5,761 bases of DNA, taken from contig DATKCN010000235.1 of NCBI GenBank assembly GCA_035513175.1, positions 1 to 5,761 of the forward strand, in the 5' to 3' direction. A program made the translations under genes and the position numbers. Positions 1 through 5,447 of this stretch are shown here, one piece after another (the first letter of the stretch is position 1; the number at the start of each line of letters is the position of its first letter). Below the pieces are notes generated by a model. That model had not been told where the DNA came from, searched no databases, and was given only the letters and a program-made list of their open reading frames with translations. This stretch comes from DATKCN01 sp035513175. GTDB taxonomy: Bacteria > Chloroflexota > Chloroflexia > Thermomicrobiales > CFX8.

Positions 1-123
1 TGCTCAGCCGAGTGTCTCAAAACGCAGCCACGGACCGATCTCCTGAGACGCGGAGCACCTGGAAAACCGCGCCAGCCCGAGGCAACGAACCAGATCCCCA
101 ACAACCGTCCTCGTGTCGCACAT
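1..123. other. Gene-free left edge, imperfect dyad
   Basis: No convincing coding sequence is visible on either strand. The first 57 bases contain an imperfect inverted repeat: TGCTC (1-5) pairs with GAGCA (53-57), and GTCTCA (14-19) pairs with TGAGAC (44-49), with unpaired bases between. It may be the edge of a longer structure cut by the window boundary. A 39-codon minus-strand frame (123 down to 4) exists but has no clear ribosome binding site and no recognisable motif, so it is not called. Confidence 0.4.
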
Positions 124-160
124 ACCGTCGTCTGTGAGACCGCTTAAGCACGTCGTCTAA
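124..160. repeat. Two direct CGTCGTCT boxes, 25 bp apart
   Basis: The octamer CGTCGTCT occurs at 126-133 and 151-158, exactly 25 bp start to start. The first copy extends left to match the palindrome arm as ACCGTCGTCT (124-133). The second extends right as CGTCGTCTAA (151-160). A third copy lies at 343-350, and the same box forms the left arm of the palindrome at 3327-3356. Its complement AGACGACG forms the right arms at 234-241 and 3347-3354. The clustering suggests repeated protein-binding half-sites or remains of repeated recombination ends; no role is established. Confidence 0.6.
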
Positions 161-241
161 CCACCCCAACAGTAGGCGGTTAGCCGGCACAAACAAGCCC
201 GAAACCGGCTCCGACTGCCGTCTAATGGAGGTTAGACGACG
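151..241. repeat. attC-like long imperfect hairpin
   Basis: The outer arms CGTCGTCTAACC (151-162) and GGTTAGACGACG (230-241) are perfectly complementary over 12 bp. Inside, GGCGGT (175-180) pairs with ACTGCC (214-219) with one G-T wobble, and AGCCGG (182-187) pairs with CCGGCT (205-210), leaving a 17-nt terminal loop (188-204). Within the outer arms, GTCTAAC (155-161) fits the integron attC box RYYYAAC and GTTAGAC (231-237) fits GTTRRRY; box to box is 83 bp, within the usual attC size range. A bulged single-strand hairpin is the hallmark of attC sites. Against this, the inner simple-site spacing is not canonical and no integrase gene is in the window. The fold is seen directly; attC identity is inference. 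Confidence 0.4.
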
Positions 242-243
242 GT
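214..243. repeat. 30-bp palindrome, left copy
   Basis: The left arm ACTGCCGTCTAA (214-225) and right arm TTAGACGACGGT (232-243) flank the 6-nt spacer TGGAGG. Ten of the 12 arm positions are complementary; one of the other two is a G-T wobble and one an A-C mismatch. It matches the copy at 3327-3356 at 27 of 30 positions in the same orientation; all three differences lie in the left arm or spacer, and the right arm is identical. The right arm can also pair perfectly with the box at 151-160, so two alternative folds compete. It lies about 130 bp beyond the stop of the small minus-strand gene. Confidence 0.8.
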
Positions 244-265
244 AGGCTCAGCACGATCCTCAACT

Positions 266-289
266 CGGGATGACCTGATGCTCATCCCG
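266..289. repeat. Perfect 8-bp inverted repeat
   Basis: CGGGATGA (266-273) and TCATCCCG (282-289) are exact complements around an 8-nt loop. It lies 24 bp beyond the hairpin at 313-343 when read in the direction of the minus-strand small gene, so it could be the second hairpin of a tandem terminator. No T-run follows on either strand. It could equally be a binding site. Confidence 0.5.
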
Positions 290-312
290 TGGCGCCGCGG
301 CTGCACGCACGT

Positions 313-343
313 GACACCCACCCGGGTCACTCGGGTGGGTGTC
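313..343 (-). terminator. Probable terminator of the small minus-strand gene
   Basis: GACACCCACCCG (313-324) and CGGGTGGGTGTC (332-343) are perfectly complementary over 12 bp around a 7-nt loop, giving a very stable GC-rich stem. It begins 27 nt past the stop codon of the gene at 371-685, the usual place for a transcript end. There is no U-run after the stem on either strand, so it would be a U-less hairpin terminator or an RNA 3'-end stabiliser. The stem is certain from sequence; termination is inferred from position. Confidence 0.6.
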
Positions 344-370
344 GTCGTCTCCGTACCCAGGCTGTTATCG

Positions 371-685
371 CTAGGGCTGGAACGGTTCGTTGAGGTGGTT
401 GGCGTTCGGGACGATGAGCTCCGCCTCGCCCGGACTCAGCGCGGCGAGCTGCTGCTCCTTGTGTTCCCAGAATCGCTGCGCCTGCGCCACCCGCGCCGTC
501 TGCGCCGCGGCCGCCTGGGCCTGGGCCGCGACGCTCGGTCCGTTCCCGCCGACGGTCCAGGGCAGGTTGCCGGTTACGCCCAGCGCAGCCACGCCCAGCG
601 CGCCGCTGACCAGCACGCTGGCCGCCAGCGCGGTTGCCGCCACATGATTGACCACGAACTGCTTGAAGCCGAATGTCTGCTGCAT
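371..685 (-). CDS. Small membrane-anchored or secreted protein, function unknown
   Basis: This encodes 104 aa and I do not recognise the family. The ATG at 685 is preceded by a strong AGGAGG 7 nt upstream, which decides the start and argues that the gene is real although it is short and unknown. After a short N-terminal stretch (residues 1-10, with Lys8 near the hydrophobic boundary), residues about 11-37 are hydrophobic and rich in Ala, Val, Gly and Leu, fitting a signal anchor or an uncleaved signal peptide. An Ala/Gln-rich segment (about 51-72) looks helical. The C-terminal third is polar and ends in Pro-Phe-Gln-Pro. There is no lipobox cysteine; the protein has no Cys at all. It lies 166 bp downstream of the LuxR-type regulator on the same strand, so it may be co-transcribed with or controlled by it. 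A stable hairpin follows the stop. Confidence 0.75.
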   Translation of the reverse strand: MQQTFGFKQFVVNHVAATALAASVLVSGALGVAALGVTGNLPWTVGGNGPSVAAQAQAAAAQTARVAQAQRFWEHKEQQLAALSPGEAELIVPNANHLNEPFQP

Positions 686-791
686 GGTGTGCCTCCTGCT
701 CGCGTCTGCTGCTGCTCTTCTCGTGTCGCCGGCACCTCCGACGACCACGGACACAGCATGCGCGTTGCAGGCAGCCGCCACATCGCAGGGC

Positions 792-826
792 TCAACCAGT
801 TCTGGGAGACGCCGCGAATTGGTTGA
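792..826. repeat. Inverted repeat between regulator and small gene
   Basis: TCAACCAGTTC (792-802) and GAATTGGTTGA (816-826) pair over 11 bp with a single non-Watson-Crick position (799/819), around a 13-nt loop. It starts 25 bp after the regulator's stop codon and lies about 107 bp upstream of the small gene's start. It may be a weak terminator for the regulator transcript, an attenuator, or an operator for the small gene. No T-run follows on the minus strand. No clear sigma-70 promoter for the small gene was found in the 166-bp gap. Confidence 0.45.
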
Positions 827-851
827 TCTCAGCCATACCGGGACAGCAGCA

Positions 852-3197
852 TCAGCCCAGGTCGTGGCGCACGGCCCAGGCAGCGGCGGCGGTGCGCGAG
901 GTGACGCCGAGCTTCCCCAAGATGCCGGTGACGTGGCGCATGACGGTGTAGTGACTGATGAACAGTCGGTCGCCGATCTCGCGGTCCGACAACCCCTGGG
1001 CGATGAGGCGTACCACATCCAATTCGCGCGGGGTGAGCCCGCCGGGGCGGTCGGCTGGCGGGATCCCGCGCGGCGGCTGCCCAACCTGCTCGTCCGCGAG
1101 CGCCCCGTCGATGACCTGCTCGATTGGCACATTGCGCTGCGCGGCCCAGACCGCCTCGGCCCGCGCGGCGCCAAGCAGGGTGCGCGCGCGGTCCAGTTGA
1201 CGCTCGTAAATTGCCTCGACGATAGGCTCATGCACGATTCCGTGCGTCTGGCGCAGGAGCGCGGCGCTCGCGTAGAGCTTCAGCGCGCGCTCGGGATGGG
1301 CTGCCTCGAGCGCGAACGCCGCGAGCTGATCCAGACATGCCTGCATGCCCCACTGCGCGCCGAGTCCGCGATAGAGCGTCAGGCTCTCGCGCGCCAGACG
1401 CGACGCCTGCTGCAGACCGATTGTTCTCCACATATTGTACGCCTGGGCCCATAAGGCGAGTGCGAGCGTTTCGTCATCGCCGGAAGCGCGCGAGATCGCG
1501 ATGCTCTCATCAAACAGGGACATGGCGCGCGCCTCATCACCGTCATACGCTGCCAAGTACGCCAGATTGGTCAGCGCGCGCGCCATCGCCTGTGCATCGC
1601 CGACCTCGCGAGCGACGGCCAGTGCCCGCGCGTTCATGACCCGCATATCCTCAAGTCCAGATTCCTCAGGATAGGAAATAGTGTTGTAGGCGATTCCGAG
1701 CGTGATGCAGACAGCCGGCTCCACCGCTTGGTCGGACCGACTGGCGCAGATCGCCAGCGCCTCCTCGCCGTCGGCAATGGCGCTGCGGTAACTGCCATGC
1801 CAGAGGGACAACATGGCGCGCGTCGCCAGTGCTCGCGCGCGCGAGACGCTCGCTTCCTCAGCGCCTGGCAGGTCGAGCAATGCCGTTGCCTGCGCGATCC
1901 CCTCGACCACAAACCCCCGCATGAACCAGAAGTCTCCCAGGCGCCCGACCACATCGAGACCGGTTGCGATTTCCCCTGCCTGGGCGCACCAGCGTAGCGC
2001 GCCACGCAGGTTGTCGTGCTCGCGCTCGAGCTGGTCAGACCACGCGGCAGCGTCGCGGCCGGTCAGCCGTGGGGCAGCCTCAGCGGCAAACCGCAGGAAG
2101 TACATCGCGTGCCGCTCCTGGACGACCTCTGCCTCGGTGTGTCCGTCCAGCAACTCGCCCGAGAACTGACGGATCGGCTCCAGCATGCTGAAGCGCGACA
2201 CTCCATTCGGCTGTTCGCTGCGCTGCACGAGACTGCCGGTAACCAACGTTGTCAGCGCCTCCAGTACATCGATGTCATGGGCCACGATGGCGCTCGCCGC
2301 CTCCAGCGTCCAGCCGCCGGTGAATACCGAGAGCTGCCGAAACGCCTGCTGCTGCGGCTCGTCCAGCAGATCGATACTCCAGGCAATGGTGCTGCGCATC
2401 GTCTGGAGCCGGGCCGGTTGATCGCGCGCTCCACCGGTCAACACCGACAGCTGCTGGTCCAGCCGCCGCTCAAGCTCGCCGAGGGACAGCACGTTCAGGC
2501 GCGCGGCCGCCAATTCGATCGCCAGCGGCAGCCCGTCCAGCCGGTTGCAGATCGAGGCGGCGATAGCGGCGTTCCCCGGCGTCAGGGTGAAACCGGGCGT
2601 GGCAGCCTGAGCGCGCTCGACAAACAGCTGGAGTGCCGGGATCTGTCCGAGATGTTCGACAGGTGGCAAGTGATGGGGATCCACCAGCGTCAAGGACGGC
2701 ACGGGATACACATGCTCGGCGTAGAGCTGCAGCGGCGTGCGGCTGGTTATCAGGACGGTGACGTCGTGGCAGGTGTCGAGCAGCTCCGCTGCCAGTGGCG
2801 CGGCAGCGAGGACGTGCTCGAAGTTGTCGATGACGAGCAGCAGCCTTTTCGCGCTGAGATGCGCCGTCAGGGTCTGCTCCACTGGTCGCCCACCATAGTC
2901 GCTGAGGCCGAACGCTTGGGCGATCGACGACGCAACCAGACTCGGGTCATGCAGCGCCGCCAGCGAGACGAACCAGGCGCCATCTGGCCATTGGTCAGCA
3001 TGCTTCCGGGCTACCGCCAGCGCGAGCCGTGTTTTGCCGACCCCTCCCGGGCCCGTCAGCGTGACGAGCGGGATGTCGTCGCGCGCCAGCAAGGCGCCCA
3101 CTGCGGCGACCTCCGCATCCCGGCCGATCAGGGGCGTGCGTGAGATCGGGAGGCGCGGGTGTGGCAGTGGATGGTCGGAGAGTGGGAGCGTGGTCAT
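852..3197 (-). CDS. ATPase-TPR-LuxR transcriptional regulator
   Basis: This encodes 781 aa and is a large cytoplasmic signal-transducing transcription factor of the STAND/NB-ARC type. An N-terminal NTPase switch is followed by helical repeats and a DNA-binding tail. Walker A is GPGGVGKT (residues 49-56), and a Walker B-like LLLVIDN lies at about 119-125. The ITSR sensor-like motif is at 150-153 and the GLPLA motif of NB-ARC proteins at 222-226. Residues about 380-680 form Ala/Leu-rich helical repeats of TPR type. Residues about 720-781 are a LuxR/GerE helix-turn-helix starting LTPRELDVVRLIAQGLSDRE. The ATG at 3197 is chosen over an upstream GTG (3248) because GAAGG lies 8 nt before it and because the GTG would fall upstream of the predicted -10 box. 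No receiver or sensor domain is visible; the ligand is probably sensed by the TPR region (family knowledge). Target genes are unknown; the adjacent small gene is a candidate. Confidence 0.93.
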   Translation of the reverse strand: MTTLPLSDHPLPHPRLPISRTPLIGRDAEVAAVGALLARDDIPLVTLTGPGGVGKTRLALAVARKHADQWPDGAWFVSLAALHDPSLVASSIAQAFGLSDYGGRPVEQTLTAHLSAKRLLLVIDNFEHVLAAAPLAAELLDTCHDVTVLITSRTPLQLYAEHVYPVPSLTLVDPHHLPPVEHLGQIPALQLFVERAQAATPGFTLTPGNAAIAASICNRLDGLPLAIELAAARLNVLSLGELERRLDQQLSVLTGGARDQPARLQTMRSTIAWSIDLLDEPQQQAFRQLSVFTGGWTLEAASAIVAHDIDVLEALTTLVTGSLVQRSEQPNGVSRFSMLEPIRQFSGELLDGHTEAEVVQERHAMYFLRFAAEAAPRLTGRDAAAWSDQLEREHDNLRGALRWCAQAGEIATGLDVVGRLGDFWFMRGFVVEGIAQATALLDLPGAEEASVSRARALATRAMLSLWHGSYRSAIADGEEALAICASRSDQAVEPAVCITLGIAYNTISYPEESGLEDMRVMNARALAVAREVGDAQAMARALTNLAYLAAYDGDEARAMSLFDESIAISRASGDDETLALALWAQAYNMWRTIGLQQASRLARESLTLYRGLGAQWGMQACLDQLAAFALEAAHPERALKLYASAALLRQTHGIVHEPIVEAIYERQLDRARTLLGAARAEAVWAAQRNVPIEQVIDGALADEQVGQPPRGIPPADRPGGLTPRELDVVRLIAQGLSDREIGDRLFISHYTVMRHVTGILGKLGVTSRTAAAAWAVRHDLG

Positions 3198-3202
3198 AGC
3201 AC

Positions 3203-3210
3203 CGGCCTTC
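3203..3210 (-). promoter_or_regulatory. Ribosome binding site of the LuxR regulator
   Basis: On the minus strand GAAGG (3210-3206) precedes the ATG at 3197 with an 8-nt gap. The upstream in-frame GTG at 3248 has no comparable site. This decides the start used here. Confidence 0.6.
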
Positions 3211-3235
3211 GCAGCATGGGTCGCTCGTCGCGGGC

Positions 3236-3264
3236 ATGATGTCCGCACTGCATACCGGCGTCAA
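3236..3264 (-). promoter_or_regulatory. Candidate sigma-70 promoter of the LuxR regulator
   Basis: Read on the minus strand, TTGACG (3264-3259; 5 of 6 to TTGACA) is followed after 17 nt by CATCAT (3241-3236; 4 of 6 to TATAAT). Transcription would start near 3229, giving a leader of about 32 nt before the ATG at 3197. The spacing is ideal. The palindrome at 3327-3356 lies roughly 110 bp upstream of this start, too far to overlap the polymerase but compatible with an upstream operator. Confidence 0.5.
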
Positions 3265-3298
3265 GCATCGGGATCCAGCAACGTTGGTAGGCTGGCCC

Positions 3299-3316
3299 CC
3301 GGTGTTCGGCACCCGG
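3299..3316. repeat. Small bulged hairpin in the divergent intergenic region
   Basis: GGTG (3301-3304) and CACC (3310-3313) pair around a 5-nt loop, and CC/GG pairs extend the stem across one bulged C at 3314. It sits between the regulator promoter and the palindrome at 3327-3356. Flanking it are two direct GCTGGC hexamers (3291-3296 and 3320-3325). No role can be assigned; short GC-rich dyads of this size also arise by chance. Confidence 0.3.
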
Positions 3317-3326
3317 CAGGCTGGCG

Positions 3327-3356
3327 ACCGTCGTCTAATGGGGGTTAGACGACGGT
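3327..3356. repeat. 30-bp perfect palindrome, right copy
   Basis: ACCGTCGTCTAA (3327-3338) and TTAGACGACGGT (3345-3356) are perfectly complementary around the 6-nt spacer TGGGGG. It shares 27 of 30 bases with the copy at 214-243 in the same orientation. The two copies are 3,113 bp apart and bracket exactly the regulator and small-protein genes. Possible roles are an operator for a dimeric protein upstream of the divergent genes, the right boundary of a mobile or recombination cassette (GTTAGAC fits the attC GTTRRRY box), or a dispersed genomic repeat. No RYYYAAC partner box lies within 100 bp upstream of it, unlike the left copy. Confidence 0.85.
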
Positions 3357-3718
3357 GCACCACGAGCTGGCGTCAGCGGTTGATGTGACTTTCACCGCTA
3401 TGTGGCGGGGTTTCTTCAGCGTTGTTTGGCGTCGGCTGCGCAGCCACCCACGCAGCGTTTCAGCCGCGCTGCCGCGAGGCCCGGCCAGGCGGTAGTCAGG
3501 ACCACCGGGGGATAGTGACCGTCTTGACCATGCCCCATACTCGCCACTCAATACGACGATGCCCGCAAGGCGTTTTGCGGTGCCCACGCGCGACATCACT
3601 GGTGCCACAGCCTTGGTCGCTGTGAGAAGCTGTGCGAGCCAGCTGCATTCAGTGAGGCTCGCGCCATCGAGCAGCCAGATCGCGAACCTGGTTGACGCTT
3701 CGGGAGATAAGCGCGCTC
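3357..3718. other. Gene-free divergent region upstream of the GGDEF-EAL gene
   Basis: Open frames here (such as 3345-3608 minus and 3559-3804 plus) have no ribosome binding site or recognisable protein motif. CACGAG at 3361-3366 extends the palindrome's right arm and resembles, in inverted orientation, the sequence at 110-133. A weak hairpin (CCGCT 3395-3399 with GGCGG 3404-3408) is followed by GGTTTCTT and could act as a plus-strand terminator, though no plus-strand gene precedes it in the window. No convincing promoter for the GGDEF-EAL gene was seen. Confidence 0.35.
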
Positions 3719-5176
3719 ATGGCCATCCGCGCGGACAGGTCGACATGCGCTGCCCAGGCAGCAGCACTGCAACGATGGGAAGCGCCGCTCCAGGCGCCAG
3801 TTGAACTTACGCCTAGCACCATCACCGCGCAGCCCGAGTTGGCCACGCGGCTGGAGCGCGACGGGCGCGACGACGCTCTCACCAGCTTGCCCAGCCGCAC
3901 CGTGCTACTGGATCGACATGACGATGCAGTCGCGCAAGCCTCACAGCGGGGGGCGCGCGTCGCGGTCGTGCTCTGCGATCTGGACAACTTCAGGCTGATC
4001 AACCAGTCACAAGTCCATGCCGTCGGGGACGAGCTGTTGATGGCCGTTGCACGCCGGTTCGAGGCGGTGCTGCGCGCCGGCACGCTGGTCACGCGGCTCG
4101 GCGACGAGTTTGTCGTGCTGCTCGACGATGTACGGGCGGTCAGCGATGTGATGCGGATCGCTGAGCGGTTGCTGCGCGCGCTCCAGGAGCCGGTGGTGCT
4201 GGCGGAGCGCGACTGGCACGTGACGACCAGCATCGGCATCGCCGTCGGTGCGGCTGGCCCCCAGCTGGCCGAGGATCTGCTCCGCGACGCGGACACAGCC
4301 CTGTCCCGGGCCAAGCACGACGGCAAGGATCGCTACGCCCTCTTCGACCCAACGATGCGTGCGGTGGTGACGCAGCGGCTCGATCTCGAGCACGACCTGC
4401 GGCGCGCCATTCAACGGGGCGAGTTGCGGCTGGTCTACCAGCCGCAGGTGGCCCTCGACAGCGGCGAGATCGTGGGCTTCGAGGCGCTGGTCCGCTGGCA
4501 GCATCCCATCCGCGGTCTCATCTCGCCGGCCGAGTTCGTTCCGGTGGCCGAGGATTCCGGGCTGATCATTCCCCTCGGTCACTGGGTGCTGCGGCACGCC
4601 TGCTGGACGGCGCAGCGCTGGCGCGCTCAGCACCCCGAGTTGGTGATCGCGGTTAACCTGTCGGCGCGCCAGTTCCGGCACCCAACGCTGTACGATGATG
4701 TCGTCTCGGCCATCAGTGAAACCGGCCTGCCAGCCCACGCGCTCGTCCTCGAGATCACCGAGAGCACCGCGATGGACGACTCAGCGGCCTCGACGCGCAC
4801 GCTGGCGAACCTCCGAGCGCACGGCGTCCGGCTGGCGATCGATGACTTTGGCACCGGCTACTCCTCGCTGGCACAGCTCAAGCGCCTGCCGGTGGCGTGC
4901 CTCAAGATCGACCGCGCCTTCATTGCAGGCCTCGGCGAGAGTGCCGACGACGAGATGATTGTCGCAGCCATCATCGGGCTGGCCCACGCGATGGGTCTGT
5001 GCGTCATTGCCGAGGGTGTGGAGACGGCATGGCAGTACGAGCGGCTGCGGGCACTCGGCTGCGACTGGGCGCAAGGCTATCTGCTTGCCCCACCGCTCGC
5101 GCCAGAGGTGGTGCCCGGCATCCTCGAGGCACCGCGCGCCGCAGCCGCGATGAGCGTGCCGAGCTCCTCGGTCTGA
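3719..5176 (+). CDS. GGDEF-EAL cyclic di-GMP protein, probably a phosphodiesterase
   Basis: This encodes 485 aa from the ATG at 3719, with GGGAG 12 nt upstream; a TTG at 3692 in the same frame would add nine residues. About 50 N-terminal residues precede the GGDEF domain and show no sensor domain or membrane segment, so the protein is probably cytoplasmic. The GGDEF domain (about 50-205) keeps DLDNF (87-91), Asn95 and Asp104, but its signature reads RLGDEF (126-131), one glycine short of RLGGDEF, and the RxxD inhibitory site is RAGT. Cyclase activity is therefore doubtful. The EAL domain (about 220-468) is complete: EALVRW from Glu255, Asn313 in NLSARQF, Glu345 in EITES, DDFGTGYSS from Asp375, Lys396, EGVE at 432-435 and QGYLL from Gln452. 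It should hydrolyse c-di-GMP to pGpG (family knowledge). It is divergent from the LuxR regulator with 521 bp between them. Confidence 0.93.
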   Translation: MAIRADRSTCAAQAAALQRWEAPLQAPVELTPSTITAQPELATRLERDGRDDALTSLPSRTVLLDRHDDAVAQASQRGARVAVVLCDLDNFRLINQSQVHAVGDELLMAVARRFEAVLRAGTLVTRLGDEFVVLLDDVRAVSDVMRIAERLLRALQEPVVLAERDWHVTTSIGIAVGAAGPQLAEDLLRDADTALSRAKHDGKDRYALFDPTMRAVVTQRLDLEHDLRRAIQRGELRLVYQPQVALDSGEIVGFEALVRWQHPIRGLISPAEFVPVAEDSGLIIPLGHWVLRHACWTAQRWRAQHPELVIAVNLSARQFRHPTLYDDVVSAISETGLPAHALVLEITESTAMDDSAASTRTLANLRAHGVRLAIDDFGTGYSSLAQLKRLPVACLKIDRAFIAGLGESADDEMIVAAIIGLAHAMGLCVIAEGVETAWQYERLRALGCDWAQGYLLAPPLAPEVVPGILEAPRAAAAMSVPSSSV

Positions 5177-5367
5177 TCGCCTTATTCGGAGACGTCCTGC
5201 TTGCCTTTCGTCCGCCACATCTGCTACCGCGATGTCGTCGCCTGGCCGAGGACACGCTCCATCCCGACCAGGAATGCGACTGGCTGGCCGAGCCAGCTCA
5301 TGTCGAGCTGCTGATCGTCGACGAGGCAGACCGGCTGAAGACACTGGGACGGGAGGTCCTGCGGAGA
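5162..5367 (+). pseudogene. Remnant of an AAA ATPase resembling TniB/IstB transposition proteins
   Basis: In a frame different from the EAL gene, and running on from its last codons, the sequence encodes about 68 aa centred on LLIVDEADRLK (about 5299-5331). This is a Walker B motif of the kind found in TniB/IstB-like AAA ATPases that serve transposases. The residues before it (such as RRLAEDTLHPD and DWLAEPAHVEL) read like genuine protein. There is no Walker A, no start codon and no ribosome binding site, and the similarity seems to fade after the Walker B segment. I read it as an internal fragment left after deletion. The boundaries are approximate: the left side merges into the EAL gene in another frame. 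Family assignment rests on one motif and could be another AAA ATPase. Confidence 0.5.
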
Positions 5368-5394
5368 CCTCGCCACATGATGCTTCTCACATAT

Positions 5395-5423
5395 TTGCAG
5401 TTGGTCTGGCAAGGCCGTACCAT
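5395..5423 (+). promoter_or_regulatory. Weak candidate promoter of the hydrolase gene
   Basis: TTGCAG (5395-5400; matches TTG of the -35 consensus) is followed after 17 nt by TACCAT (5418-5423; 4 of 6 to TATAAT). Transcription would start near 5430, giving a leader of under 20 nt that still includes the AGGAGG. Position and spacing are good, but the box matches are modest. Confidence 0.3.
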
Positions 5424-5435
5424 GACGACCCTTTG

Positions 5436-5441
5436 AGGAGG
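5436..5441 (+). promoter_or_regulatory. Strong ribosome binding site of the hydrolase gene
   Basis: AGGAGG at 5436-5441 lies 6 nt before the ATG at 5448. This fixes the start and indicates efficient translation. Confidence 0.85.
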
Positions 5442-5447
5442 AGAACC

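Noticed and set aside
4..123. 39-codon minus-strand frame at the left edge
   Set aside because: It has no clear ribosome binding site and no recognisable motif, and is too short to support.
151..160. CGTCTAA as the -10 element of an ECF sigma promoter
   Set aside because: CGTC fits many ECF -10 boxes, but no AAC-type -35 box lies 15-18 bp upstream of any copy, and the palindromic context explains the sequence better.
124..350. CRISPR array built from the CGTCGTCT repeats
   Set aside because: The copies are only 8-12 bp long, the spacing is irregular, both orientations occur and there are no cas genes.
648..3143. Long plus-strand open frames opposite the LuxR regulator (648-1454, 2016-3143)
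   Set aside because: They lie wholly antisense to a protein with clear Walker A and helix-turn-helix motifs. Their translations are rich in Arg, Gln and His with no domain, as expected from antisense frames in GC-rich DNA.
3195..3248. GTG at 3248 as the start of the LuxR regulator
   Set aside because: It has no ribosome binding site, it lies upstream of the predicted -10 box, and the added 17 residues look unlike the family. The ATG at 3197 has GAAGG at 8 nt.
3345..3804. Open frames in the divergent intergenic region (3345-3608 minus, 3559-3804 plus)
   Set aside because: They have low-complexity GC-rich translations, no start signals and no motif. One overlaps the palindrome and the other runs into the GGDEF-EAL gene in a different frame.
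3649..4738. Minus-strand open frames opposite the GGDEF-EAL gene (3649-4326, 4007-4738)
   Set aside because: They are Ser/Arg- or Arg/Gln/His-rich shadow frames of a well-supported gene, with no motif or ribosome binding site.
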